From assembly GCA_963580455.1 (NCBI GenBank), contig OY756962.1:22891001-22955000 (forward strand): a stretch of DNA of 64,000 bases. The letters are read 5' to 3'. Below the pieces are notes generated by a model. It had not been told where the DNA came from. It searched no databases and saw nothing but the letters and a program-made list of their open reading frames with translations. Shown here one piece after another: positions 37,001 through 49,778 of the stretch (positions within the stretch are counted from its first letter, which is position 1; each line of letters begins with the position of its first letter). The position numbers and the translations under genes are program-made. Source of the DNA: Euonymus europaeus. Its lineage: Eukaryota; Streptophyta; Magnoliopsida; Celastrales; Celastraceae.

Positions 37001-38539
37001 CCCGGCTGTGTTGTAGGAATTTTTATTTTTTTAAAAGAAAAGTCATAACTGTATGGGTATTAATCTTAGAACCGTTTGATTTAGGCTATGTTTGGGAGAG
37101 TGATTGAGAAGAATTCATAAAAGTGAATTCTTATTTGATATGAGAGGGGTTGGAAACATTTAATGTGATTGAACACCTCTCAACCCCTCAAAATGAGGGG
37201 TTGAGAAAAGGGGTGTTGGAAGGGTTCGTGAATCACTCCGAACATCTTGAAGTATTCAAATTAAGCAAGGGTTCGGAGTGGTTTGCTTGTTTGCGAACCC
37301 CTCCCTCTTCCCAGGCAAGTTCTTACTGTACAACGATGGTAATGGGATAATCAAATTGTGAGAATATATTATTAGCTAATAGTATTAAATTGTTTGATCG
37401 ATAAAATATAATTGTAATGTGATATTTGATATATCCAAAATTGTTGTTATATATATATATGAATAAATAAAATTGAAACCATATGTGTGTGTATATATAT
37501 AATATATGATGTAAACACTAAAGACACATGTATGTGAATTGTTTTTGTGAAGCGATCTGCGAATTAAGTCGTGCATAATCTTGCTAGAGCGGTTGATTCC
37601 TTGTCAGGTCCTATGTTTTCGGACTCTAGTCCTCCTGATTTTCTTGTAGCAGCTTTGGCTGGAGATTTGGTCCATGAATAAATAAGGTTGTTTGAGGTTT
37701 AAAATAAAAACAAGAAGAAGACGCATGTATGTGTATATATAAAAATAATAGATCTTATAATACAATATAAATATAAATGTTTGTATATCGATATGTGAGA
37801 TACATATCACAATATCAAATTTTAAATTGTAATGAGATTCTTTATTTTTCTAAATATTCTCATTCTCAAATAATCTAATTACACTAAATTTTTATATAAA
37901 TGGATGCCAAATATTGTATTGTAATTCGATTTTCATCACCATCGCAGCTCTTAATGAATTGACTATATATTTTTCTTAAAAATTGAATTTCTCACTATTA
38001 AGACATAAAATGTTTTGAGCTTATATCTATTAGAATTATCTCATCTTTTTTATTGTGAATTTCGTTCTCGAGGCGAACAAAATAATACATCATTGAATTC
38101 GTTATAATAATTATTACACATTTATATTTTTTTTAAAAAAATAAAAATAAATTGATGCCTCAAAAGGCTTTTACAGTGATTAGGGGGTTGTCCGGTAAAA
38201 ATGGTCGGATAAATATTATCGTCCATTGAATTTTAAAATTTTAATCAAACAGATCAACTCAATCTCTCCCTCCCTCCCTCTCTCTCCTCACAAAAAACCT
38301 CAAATCCACGTCTCTACTCAATCTCTCCCGTCTCTGCAAAATCCAAATCACTTGTCAGAGCACCTTTAACCTCCTTTAGAACTGACCATCGTGAAAGCCA
38401 GGCCATGGCCACCAAGTTTGGTTTACTCGGGCACTTAACGAGAATCCATGGGTTACCAAATTTGGGACAAAACCCAAATCGTAGGTTCTACTCTAACGCA
38501 TCCATGTAAGACGTTGCTCCCAATAGAGGAACCCATTCT
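31089..38539. other. Long intergenic region between ANT and the RRM gene; no gene seen
   Basis: The first about 600 bp is ANT promoter. The rest is AT-rich with transposon traces. A TTTGGTTGA (32069 on) and TCAACCAAA (to about 32170) pair may mark an eroded MITE. Related CCCTCCCAACACCTC-type sequences occur at 34840-35000 and, inverted, at 37085-37330. Near 33370-33440 a stretch (GTGAAATATTCAATTTGATC) resembles 42166-42230. A CT tract lies at 38262-38290. None of the short frames has recognisable content. Confidence 0.55.
37085..37330. mobile_element. Eroded MITE-like repeat with an internal hairpin; relative at 34840-35000
   Basis: The region starts near GCTATGTTTGGGAGAG and ends near CTCTTCCCAGGCAAG, imperfect inverted ends. 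At its centre TCTCAACCCCTCA (37178-37190) and TGAGGGGTTGAGA (37194-37206) form a perfect 13-bp stem with a 3-nt loop. Similar text (CCCTCATTTTGAAGGGTTGG) appears at about 34914-34933. Confidence 0.45.
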
Positions 38540-40346
38540 TCAAAAATTCCCTGCAAGAACAATCAAATAAAATACGAAAATAGTTAGAGAGACTTGTTAA
38601 ATCTGACAGAGGATATATTACAAAATCTGACATCTGTACTGAAACGTTATCGACACATAAATCAAACGGCAAAAAACAACAGTTTAATGATCCAGGAATT
38701 ACATCTGAACGGAATGGTAAAGCAGTCTTAACACAGGTGGTTAACGAAACCACTGACCCTAAATTCCCAGCAAGAATTGCCTATCAGGTAAGAGCTTAAT
38801 TCATCCACCAGAGCAACTTCGATACTGTTACCCAGAAACAGCACTATTATTTCCATTAAAACTCGAAGAATCGGCACTCACCTCCAATGCTACCAAGAAC
38901 CTGATTCGTTCTCCCATTCACTCCTGGCCGAACAATCCCATTGAAACCACCAGACGCTGTACACATATTGCCAACCCCACCATTCATGTTGACAAGATAT
39001 ACACAAGCATTGCTATAAGGAAACTGGTATGTCACCGATTCAATCAACAGAGGGGCAGTCCATGAGGTTGTAGCAACCACCGGAGTAACCCATAGTGATA
39101 CCCTCCCACACCACCCCATCCTGGCAAAGGAGCATACGCAGGGTAAATTCCATATCCATGACTATAGGGAAGATAACTGCCTCGTTCAGAACTAGTATAA
39201 GAATAACCTCTTCCACCACTTACTTTCCGATTATAACCATTGTCAAAACTATTAAAATATAATTTAGGCACAGCCCTCTTGACCTCCACAAGCTTACCAT
39301 TCAACTCATGGAAGCCCTGCTGCATAAGATTCTCCACAGACTCCTCCGATTCAAAAGTAACAAATCCAAAGCCCCTAGGTCGATTGGTCAAGTTGTCATG
39401 CATCACGACCACATCCATTATCGTACCAAACCTCTCGAAATAGCTCCTGAACTGTTGCTCAGTTAAACTAGCTGCTAAGCCACCAACAAATACCTTTTTG
39501 GTCCTATAATTATTTTCACTAATACCATGACTACAATTCTTACATAAACCCCAATGCTGTTGTTGACATTGAAGGTGTTTTTGCAGCTGCTGTTGCTGGC
39601 TGTCATGTTGCTCACGTCTGGGTATTGCTTTCTTCACGTCCACCTAAAATAATCACAAGTTAATCTATAATAAGGAACTCAATACTCAGAAATATCTAGG
39701 TGCTTCAATAAATTTCTTTCTATTCAAAAAAATATTGTTTTTGAATGAGACCATGAAAAGGAAAAGGAAAAGGAAAACTTAGTACGTGAAAGGAACTATA
39801 CCAATGGAAACTTAAAATTTCCGTAATATGGCCCCAAAAAAAGATTAGAAAAACCCTAGAGAACAAGTTGAGAGCAATTTCATTTCAGAAATCAAATCAA
39901 CATGCAAGGAAACATCAATAATAACAGATAAGTAGCCATTAACTTGTAACCTAGCTCTGTAAAGTAGCTTAACAGTACAATTAATTGGTTCTTTACTTCA
40001 TAACATACAAGCATTGAGATTAAGGAATTAAATTAAGAATTTTCAATGGAGCAGTGAAATAGTAACATTGCTACTCCGCCATTAACAAGTATGAAAAAAG
40101 AGTGCTTAAACTGACCGCTCTTCCCAGTATAACATGTGCGTCTTGCAGTGCCTTATCGACGGAAGAGACATCAGCAAACAGAACAAAGCCAAATCCTCTC
40201 GGGTATCCGTTGCTCCGATCCTTGGCAACAAGAACATTAAGAACAACACCGTACTTACAGAAATGATCTCTGAGGTCTTCTTCAGTAGTCTCCCGACTAA
40301 TTCCTCTCAAGAAGAGCTTCGCTTCTTCAGACTGATCAGACACCAT
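38540..40346 (-). CDS. Two-RRM RNA-binding protein (hnRNP/Musashi-like) with an apparent one-base frameshift
   Basis: My exons are 40346-40116, 39643-38882 and 38550-38540, with GT-AG introns. RRM1 (about residues 9-83) shows KLFLRGIS (RNP2) and RGFGFVLF (RNP1). After a Gln-rich linker, RRM2 shows KVFVGGLA and RGFGFVTF. A Gly/Tyr-rich tail follows (PAYAPLPGWGGVGGYHYG). Such proteins bind RNA in the nucleus and cytoplasm. The frame that runs through RRM2 stops at 39046-39044 (276 aa), but the adjacent frame continues family-like sequence (VTPVVATTSW, PYSNACVYLVNMNGGVGNM, NQVLGSIG) to a donor at 38881. There it joins exon 3 in phase and ends GGNF-stop. Adding one base in the GGG at 39089-39091 would join the two frames. 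Both RRMs are intact. The cause may be a sequencing error, an allele or a truncated tail. Confidence 0.82.
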
Positions 40347-40519
40347 TGCCAAATATCTCAACTAAATCACTGGCATCTAATGATACCCTAGAAAACTAGA
40401 AACCTAATTGAAACAAAAATCCCCAATTCTAGTTATAATAAAATTGACCGCGAATAAAACGGTTGGATTTATCACACCTTCGACTTGTAGAGTTCAAGCC
40501 GTTCTCTACCAACGAATCT

Positions 40520-40740
40520 TTCTCTATGGGCTAGGCCCATACACCTGAATTGTATCTACTTGTCATTGACCGGGTTTTGCATGGGCTTAATTGAACGAAG
40601 CAGATATCGGCCTGTAAAGAACTGGACTTAATTTACTGGCCCATAACAAAAATGCTCCGTCTCCAAGCTATATTTGAGATTAACTACACATAGGGCCAAT
40701 CCATGGAGACTTAAGCCCAAGAGGTTTTGGGCCTCCTCTC
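40520..40740 (-). promoter_or_regulatory. Promoter of the RRM gene with clustered site II elements
   Basis: TGGGCT or TGGGCC type motifs, on either strand, occur at 40527-40532, 40534-40539, 40582-40587, 40638-40643, 40714-40719 and 40728-40733, all 180-390 bases upstream of the ATG. This matches the site II promoter type of RNA-processing and other housekeeping genes. Use in vivo is inferred. Confidence 0.55.
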
Positions 40741-42746
40741 TGGCGTTGCTTTATTTTATTTTATTTTATTTCTTTTTTTCCTCCTAATCATAATGACACA
40801 TTTTTTTGACCTTTTCTCTTAATGATATTTCTTACGCAATTTATAAATTATCAGAGTATTAGAATCGATTAATTATATATAAAAAATATATTATTCATAC
40901 AAAAAAAATAAAGATCTTGGGACTCTAATTGTTCCTAATCATCTACCGACTAACACCATGTATAAAACTCTCATGTTAGGTGGAGTCGAGGACATACAAG
41001 ATTTATTTTGAGTATATGGAATGGGGTGGGGAGGTTCAAACTCAAAACTTATATGATATATTACACACATGAGTATCATCTGAATTACTCGTGGTTCTCA
41101 TAACATACAAGATAAACATAAACTTTATCATCATAATAACAAGAGAGAAATTATTTTCAAAAATTGGACATGTTATTTTAAAATGCATCTATACAACTCT
41201 ATCGGTGAATCACATAGTGACAAATATGTATTTATATATATATATAGATATATATATATTGAAATTATTCATAAAAAATAAGACCTTGGGACTCTAATTT
41301 CCCTAATTATTCACCAACTCGTGTGCATGAAGTCATTACTTACGTTATCACCTACATACATGTTTTTTTGGCTATTATGAATACGATAGACATACCTTCA
41401 TATACAGACAGTATCATTATATAATTATAAATTTAATTAGCTTTTTTTGCACAGTTGCTCAATCCCAAGATCTTCTCACACGCTGTGTTGAACCTCCATA
41501 AGACTAAAACTAAGAGGAAGGATTAATTATCATTACTATAATTAACTAGCTTCTTCTTATGCGTGCGAATATTCGATAATCGCACCTAAGATAATTCATT
41601 GTGTATTATTAATTAATTAATTAATTATTTCAAGTATATGTTCTCCCAAATTGGACACTTGTGCTACATCAATCAAGTAATTCAAACAACTCAGAAAGGT
41701 ATTGTTCATTTTGTACCGTTTTGTCTTTAATTTTAATCGAAGGTATTGAATATTTATTTGTACTAAACAACATCGGTGACTCACATCTGACTGATGCAAG
41801 ATATAGTTTTTAACACTGCTCACATTTGTAGATTTGGTTACGTGAATCAAAATAAACATGGATAGAGGTATTTTAGGATTGAAAAATAAGAATCAACATT
41901 AACCATTTATCTAATAAATCTTTAAATTATTTCATATTTTTTTATTCCTCATGCCATGTGACTTAAGCTTTGAAGCCAAACTAACCATGTTGTTCATTAA
42001 GAAATCAATTAAGAACATACTCTAATTTATCTTACACGTAGAGCCATGTGGGTGCTTACCTAACAACTAGGATCTTATTTTTTACCATATTAACCAGTGG
42101 AAATATTGATTATAAGTACCCTGTTTAGGAAATCCCTGAACGTTATCTTAAGAGTACTCCCCCATTGTGAAATATATTGTTTGAACTATAACTATTGTCC
42201 ATATAATGAGCCTGTCGCCACAGGTCCATCGAAGTGTAAGGTGGTATAAATTCCTCCGAAGAGCATATTAAGCGACCTGCATGATCAAAATAATATTATT
42301 TATATTCAAAATTGAATTCAACATCTTCCGAATCCATATAATTTCACTCAAAAAATGTACACAAAACGAAATTAAGTGGACTGTTTATGTTTTGGATTTT
42401 TAAAAAAATGCCATAACTCATGTCGATCAATGCAAATATATGCATGACTAGTAATATTTGAAACAAGCCAAAGTAGCAGCTTCTAGTCTTCAACCTACAA
42501 TTTCTTAAAATATTATTCAAACATGCATGCGCACAATTCAAGACACCGTATGCAAGACCTGGAGAGATTGTTTATATATAGAACGCAAAGACCAAAGACT
42601 TTAATTTTTGAAATGATGAAAGAAAAAACACTTATATGAACAAGGCACACATACACTGCAGGGTGGAAGTTCCTTAATTAAGATTTAATGGTAGAGTAGT
42701 GCTAAATAGTTTATATTTTAGGACTACACGATAGCCTGTTTATAAA

Positions 42747-42946
42747 CAATTAGTGTTAAACTCTAAAGGGAATGAATTATCTAAACCGTAACGGACTCGT
42801 ATATTAGATTTTTATGTTGTAACTTAAACAATAAGTGTGAAAATCTAAAGAGAACGGATTTGCTAAATCATAATGGACCCGTGTATCGGATTTTCATGCT
42901 ATAATTACCTAAATAATAAGTGTTAAACTCTAAGGGAAACATATTT
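42747..42946. repeat. Tandem repeat, about 83-bp unit, about 2.4 diverged copies
   Basis: Units begin CAATTAGTGTTAAACTCTAA at 42747, CAATAAGTGTGAAAATCTAA at 42829 and TAATAAGTGTTAAACTCTAA at 42914. Each of the first two continues into CTAAA...TAATGGAC/TAACGGAC and a GATTTT(T/C)ATG block. The array stops where the LTR-like sequence begins. Confidence 0.75.
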
Positions 42947-43472
42947 GTTGAGGATATAAGGTCAGTGTATGCGGAAAAACGAAATCAAAAAAAACAATAA
43001 ACACCGAGATATACGTGGTTCGGTCACTAACGACCTACGTCCACGGGAGAGGGAAACACTCTACTATTTCAAGAGATATTACAACAGGAGGAGGAGGAGG
43101 TAATCACTCACTCAGAACTCCGACTCAACTCACCCGAACACTACGTGTTCAGGTTCTCTCTCTACAAATACAGACTCTGTATTTTCTCTCTTTTTCTTTT
43201 TCTCATCCACACTTCTCCACATACCTCTATATCTCTTTATATAGAGGTACAATGCCCCTAACAAGACAAGCAAGCATTCAACACCTTACATGTACAACTT
43301 TGACAAAGAACACTTAGGCGGCTAGTGAGTTGGTGCATGGTGGCTTGTGGGCTGGTGGGTTGGTGAATGGTGGACTTGGTGACTGCTGCTTCTAGACATG
43401 GTAGACTTGGTGGCTGCTGTCTTTCTTGACTTGTATGGGTATGAACCCATCAATATTCGTTAAACCCTAACA
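42946..43472 (+). mobile_element. LTR-like sequence, possible solo LTR
   Basis: The stretch begins TGTTGAGGATATAAGG and ends CCCTAACA (TG...CA limits, TGTTG/TAACA-type ends). It contains the block ACGTGGTTCGGTCACTAACG, which I recall as a frequent dispersed repeat in plant LTR elements, plus a small hairpin CCTCTATAT...ATATAGAGG and a G-rich 3' part. No matching 5-bp target duplication was found. Confidence 0.45.
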
Positions 43473-46400
43473 TACTAATAATTAATTATAATCAAATCAA
43501 ATAAATGTTCAACATATTGATTAAGGTTGTAAAATATTTAATTATAATAGAAAAATTAATATAATAACTAGATATAAACTACCATAAATTCTCAAAATAT
43601 GAGCTACATATCATTTTCCTTAATGATATGATAATTTAGTTTTGTATTGACCAAGAACAAATTGTAACAAGACATGTCTTTGGGCTGACATTCAAATTTA
43701 ATGTTATAAAAATCTCAATGGAATGAAATTAAATTCAAGTTAATATTACCATATATATACATAAATTTATAGCATTTAAAATAGAAATATTATATTAAAT
43801 AAATAATTGTTTTGTTTTTATTGCAATATTTTCTTATTGGTAAGAATGACGTCGCGCAACGTATAAACTCCAAAAATAAATAAATTAAAGACTGTATATG
43901 AACTAAATAGATAATCAATAACAATTAAATAACAAAAAAAAACTGGGTTTGCGGGGTCGTTTTTAGAAATTCTACAATGGACCCTGCTGTCCTAGGATTT
44001 AGGGTTTTAAAAAAAATTATGTATTTACTTTGATCGAGTATACGAGTGTAATGGTATATATATATATATAAACTAATCCATAGTTTTTCTACAACAAATC
44101 CCGATAATCCAAAAACACCACATAAATTAGATCCTGATAGGGTGGGCGTGGGTCGGTTTATCAGTCTTTATAGGACAACCGACCCAATATTGGCCATCTA
44201 TTATCGACCCTAAAACTAACTCAGGAGTCAAGTCAATATTATTATCTGATCATCCATATCTTTGTGAGTTGATTGGTGATTTTCACATTACTCAAAAATT
44301 AATTGACCGATATTATTAATGAAAAATGAGTTAAAAGTCAAAAAATGAATTAAAAAATTACAAAGTCCATTGTCAATTTTTTGAAAAGTCAATTGTTATC
44401 AGCCAACCGACTCATAAATCATAATAATCGGATCAATAATATATTCGAATAGTAGACCAAATCGGCTAGTCAGATCAATTATATTATCTGGCAATAATCA
44501 ACCGACTCTACTCATGAGCCTGGTTCCCGGTGCATGGTATCCCCTATCCTAGGCTTGGTGTCTTCATCCAAAACAGAGGATCTTGGTGATCTTTTTGAGT
44601 CACCCTGACCCATATACGGGCAGTAAAGAGAGAAAGAAGGGGGTCACGTGAGCATCATGACTTCACGTAAGTGATATGTTCGTGTCTTGTAATAATTATG
44701 TTGTGCTGGCTAGCGTTTCTAGAACTGTGTGTAGCCTCCCCCATTTTTATCATTTATAAATTCTACGCCTGTTTTCAAAGGGGAAAAAAGGTCAAGCTAA
44801 TCTATACATAGGAGTCAAAGTTCCAACACATTTCATGGGCTACAGCCTGAGCAACCTTTTTACCAAAACTGCAAGCAACCCAAAAGATGCATTTATTTAT
44901 GTGCAGATTTAAGAGTTTAAATTAATTTATATTTGTTTTGGATTAAAAAAATGAGAACTTTTTATTTATTTTATATTTTAATTATTTTACATTTGATCTA
45001 TCTTGGCCAATGTGACAGTCACGGAGAGGGGCAGAAATACTAGCGGGCTTGAGTCCGGGTGAAAAAAATAGCAAATATACTACTTCACCCCTTTAGCCTT
45101 CAAGTCTTTGACAGTTCTACTCTCTCTACATTCTAGTCAACCGTCTCAAAAGTCACATAATTCCGATCTTCAACTTTTTGTCTCTACGGCCTCACCTCAG
45201 TGGCTCAGCCCCTCACTGATTTCGAACTCTAATCGAGGCTGCCTGCATTGGCGAGATTCTATGTCGCAAACTTGCCCCCGAAATGAGCTCTGCCCTGCAA
45301 CAAGGTTGGTTTTTGCTTATTTTCTTAATTACTTGTCTACTGCTTTCAATCAATCATTGCCTTTGTCCCTTGGTGCCATTAATTTTTTGCTCATTCTCTT
45401 TCATTGGAATTTTCTTAGGCTATTTCATTCTACGCACCCCAGGTATTTGATTAAAGTTCCCAACTATTTTTGCATTATATGAAGTTGACCATAACAAGGG
45501 CAATTGTGCAGACTGCAGTGTAACATTAAGGAAGCACAGAGCTAAATAGGACCAATAACATGAGCTGTCACGGTTAAAACTAGGGAGTGGACAAAAAAAG
45601 TGTAGTTTTACCATTCCTCTTATTCAAAAACGATTCAGACAGACCATTTTCTTTGGCTAAACAGCGGTAAAATGAGACAATCAATATTAACAGCGGGAGC
45701 ATGATAGGTAAAATGAGATCGTCCGCATGCGAGCTATTTCATCACGAAGATATCAGAATATGAGTGGGCCCGATGATATCACGAAGACGCCCCACATTAA
45801 ATGTGTGGGCCAGGCCCAAGCATGTCGGCGAAGGGGAGGCGAAGTGGCGAACCTCTCCAAAAGGCCAACATGAGTTGGATTTGAGTAGATAGAGTAGGCC
45901 GGTAGAGTAAGCCATGACGTTGGGCCCACGTGGGACAATCAAGGACACATCCTCTTTCGACACGTCTACGTCAATGCCCCTCTTTCTCTCACTACAATTG
46001 TCTGTGCATTTGTTTCTCTCTCTAGAAGGAACAAATGTGGTGTGGGTGGGTTGTCTGTCTGTCTCTGACGGGGATTCCAAGATGATATGATGAGATAGCG
46101 AGCCTCCTGCTTTGCTTTTCTCAACTTCGCCTTTATTTGTTTTGTCTCCTTCTTCTTGTGTTTTTTTCTAGTTAATAAACGACCTAAATTATTAATTTTT
46201 CCGATGACATTTTTTCTTCTTCCAAAAATACCTTAGGTCTCATAGACAAATGCGTAACTATAGATCAAAATTTTGTATTAGTTGTTAACGTTGTTCGGAA
46301 AAACATCTTTATAATTAAATTTATTGACATTGTTCGAAACATCGTCAGTCGGAAATCATTGTGTTCTTGATTATTTATTATTATTTTTTGTTCGAATTTA

Positions 46401-48039
46401 TTGTTTCAATAGGTATACTCACCGAAGATTTTAGATGTCATTTATCCAACGACGTAGACTTTGCTATCGCGTTGAGCACTCACAGACCGCTTCAAACGTT
46501 GCTTCTAACCAATTGATAAGATGACATTCTTTTTCTCACCCATTTCTGTATTTTTGCTAGAAAGTATAATTGTGTAGATTTAAGTTGATTTTGTGTAATT
46601 TAAGGGTTGGATTGAAGAAGGGACTAAAAGTATTAGGCCTATTGTCGACAAAGAGAAACATGTCTGGTTGATTCATAATAGAGGTTGATTAACTTTGCTG
46701 TTTTTATTTGGTGTAGTTTAAAGTTAGCTGAAAGTTTTACATAGTGGCATGAGTACCTTAGACGAGGTCTCCATTTCATTCCCCCAATGTATGGGCTTTG
46801 AAATCCAATCTATGGTCATATGACCTCTTCAAAAAAAAAAAAAGAGTCAATGCATATGTGCGTGTGAGTGATGTTTATATGCGCAGGCAAAAACGAGTTA
46901 AGCAGTGAAAGGGAAATCGCCTCTTCCTTGGGTAACATGAACATAGAAGTATTCAATTTCAATTTGTAGGGGAACTAAATGTGGAGGCATTTCAGATTGA
47001 CTTGTCCAAGTCATGCACACACATATATGTATGTGTGTGTATATATATGCTCTTGTTTCACCGTATGAACAAAAAGTTGAATAATAAACCTAATTTATGA
47101 GTCAAAATGCAAGGAGTGGTAGGTGCATGATACTCATGTGATCCTAAATATAATATTTGGTATACTTTTAATAAACACATATATTCTTTCTGCACATGTA
47201 ATGTATATGCCATGGACAAATAAATAAAAACCCATTTTGAAAAGAAAAAGTAGTTATTTGATGCTTCACACTAAGGATTTCAAGATTATGAAACAAGTAT
47301 TGTAAAACATATCTTGGGTTATCTTTGACTGCCAAAATTGTAAACAAAAAGCTTAAGACCAAACACCCATAAAACTCAAAAACATAAACAAAACAAGCTA
47401 TGATGAAATGTGCCAAGTCGGAAAGTCGAGGGAACACAGATTTTCTTATAAGTTAAGATTCAACTCATCTCAGAAGAAAATTATTTTAAGAACAAAATTT
47501 TGTAGGTCTCAAGTCCTAAAGAGGACAATACCTCTACAAGTTGTTTGAGTTTAATTTTTTGTTGTTCATTGTAATTTGGAATAGTGTCCAACATTTTTTA
47601 TTGTACGGGAGCATAACCTAACCCCAATGTCGAGTTCACTTACCTTCCTTATTTGGATCTAGGATCACCTGAGAGGTAATTAAAACCAGAGGCAAAGCAA
47701 GTATGATTTCACTCGGGGGCTTGGCCTAGTGAAATATTAAAAAATAATAATTATTATATAATGGGTTTTAGATAGTCAAGTTCATGGAAAAAGAAAATTG
47801 ACCCCCATTGAAAATTAATTTCGCTCCCAATGAAATTGTGGCTTAAGATGTGTTCCTTTTGGGTTTCATTGCTCGTTAGAGATCTCTAGCATTTTCTTTT
47901 TCCATTTTTAAGTTGCACGATATATTTGACTTTTTAAAGCGACTTTTTTTTACATAACAAATACAAAACTCGAAAGTACGGACTTGAAACTCTATTACTA
48001 ATGATATATGTAATATTTTATTTTTTGAAACTCTTATAG

Positions 48040-48154
48040 TCCGTTTGGATCAGAGTATGTTGATAGAGTATAAGCTCTCGTAAAACGTAAAAGCTGAGAG
48101 TGTCTGAAAGTATGAGGACAGAGTATAAGCTAGCTTATACTCTGTCCCAAACGG
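48040..48154. mobile_element. MITE, copy B of the family at 25551, inverted
   Basis: TCCGTTTGGATCAGAGTATG starts at 48040, and CTGTCCCAAACGGGG closes the element. The inside (AAGCTCTCGTAAAACGTAAA) is the reverse complement of the inside of copy A. Length is about 115 bp against 116 bp in copy A. The right terminal repeat has diverged from the left one. Confidence 0.8.
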
Positions 48155-49541
48155 GGCCTTACTAGTGATTATGTGTCATATATAATTAACTCCCAAAAAA
48201 TTGAGGGCGTTGCTGATTTGTGTCCCAAATGAATTTAAATCTTGGATCCGTCACTGTCTAAAACACGTATGGATTATTTGTAGACATTTTGAATGTCCAA
48301 TTAACGAATCATCATATGTAAGAAGATCATAATCCGTAGACTACACTTGTTGAATCTCGCATAATTAAACTTACAAATGAAGGGACTGTTAAATGAAATG
48401 TCCCATAGCTGAAAGTTAAGAGAGAACAAAATGTTTAAGACCCAATTCCTATGACCCTTTTAAAAGTAAAATCTTAACCGGGCTTGAACTCAAAGTGGAC
48501 AATACCACCGTAAATTGTTTGAGTTGGACTTTCGGAAAGAAAAAAAAACCCACCTCATTTAATATATGGAGATCTCCAAACTAACTCATTTACTCTTGTT
48601 ATTTTTTTTTTGGATCAGACATTTACTCTTGTTAATTAAAGCTCTACTTATTGTGTTTACTTGAAAAGTGAAAAATACTGTGGTCTCCTTTCAACAAACT
48701 GATTGGTTGGCTGGCAAGGTTGGATGTGTACACTTTTTTTCCACCTTGTGGAAGGAAAAAGACTGTACTTTTGCCTTACGGTATAAAAAATAGAAATGGA
48801 GATGATCCAAACACAACCCAAGTTCACGCACGTGAAGCTAGAATTTGTAGTGGCTTCATGTCACGTGGCAATGCATCTTTGTTCTTGCATGCCCACCATT
48901 TGTTTGGCCTTTCGACTTTAATATGAGAGAGGGAGAGAGGGAGGGAGGGAAGAAAATTCCCATTGAAACCTCTAGCGGACTTTTGCAAGGCAAGAGCCAA
49001 GAGGGTCATCCTCCCGAGTAGAATTCCCTTTGATTCCAATATCAATATGCCATTTATGTTGTAACCAATTTGTCCTGTGTTTATGGTATTTTGAATGCTT
49101 CCACCCTTCTTCTTAAATAGCAGAAACAACGAATTACAGAGTGTCATTGTGACGAATTAGGCCGGAGTCATTTAGATCCAAGGATTGGTTGGTCTTTGAT
49201 GAAATTTTCTACCCAGGTGGGTTATTCAAAATTTCAAATCTCACTGCGATGTAACTTGGATAGAGAAGTAATTTACATATTCACCCCTAGATATGGCAAT
49301 GGAGAACCTGAAGACTTGCTTGCCTTTTACAGGGATAGTCTCGTAATCACAGAACTAAGTAAGATGTTTTATCTGGTCCTTTTTGTTTGTGAAGAACTTT
49401 GTGACAGTCACTGCATTGGGTAGATGACACTTTCTTGTATAGAAGGAATAACAAGAAGACAAAATCAAATCTCTCTCTCTGGGTTTGGTTGAATTTAGTC
49501 TCTCATAAAAATATAAAAAATTACATAGGAAGTATTTAGTA

Positions 49542-49564
49542 CTCTCTCTCTCTCTCTCTCTCTC
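49542..49564 (+). repeat. (CT)n microsatellite in the GRF promoter or leader
   Basis: A pure CT run lies about 215-240 bases before the GRF start codon, comparable in place to the GA/CT tract before ANT. Confidence 0.75.
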
Positions 49565-49778
49565 CAATTGTTTTATCATTTCAAGTTTTCAACAAAAATA
49601 TCAGCTCTTTGGACAGAAACAAGTCTCATTATCAGTTTCAGCTCACAGAGCATACCAGTCTGTTGAAATGAACTTCTCTGCATTCTTCAACTCAGGGTGT
49701 CTTTTACTAATGACCCACTGGTCTAATATTTCTTCAGTATTCTAGAGATTTTGTTGAACTCGTAGGTTTTTGTTATTT

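Larger units (their letters stand above)
40741..49778. other. Long intergenic region between the RRM gene and GRF; transposon remnants, no gene supported
   Basis: AT microsatellites lie at 41233-41260 and 44058-44072, and an ATTA run at 41608-41627. A GC-rich island at 45760-46080 has a G-box-like CCCACGTGGG (45926-45935) but no gene beside it. A short frame at 45200-45302 (IEAACIGEILCRKLAPEMSS) ends at a GT donor-like site but has no upstream structure. Two related repeat stretches (AAAGAGGACAATACCTCTAC near 47518; CAAAGTGGACAATACCACCG near 48492) belong to one dispersed family. The last about 250 bp is GRF promoter and leader. Confidence 0.5.

Noticed and set aside
45108..45482. 124-codon + frame and a nearby 30-codon coding-like piece ending at a GT
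   Set aside because: Frames conflict, no upstream or downstream exons fit, and no domain is recognised.
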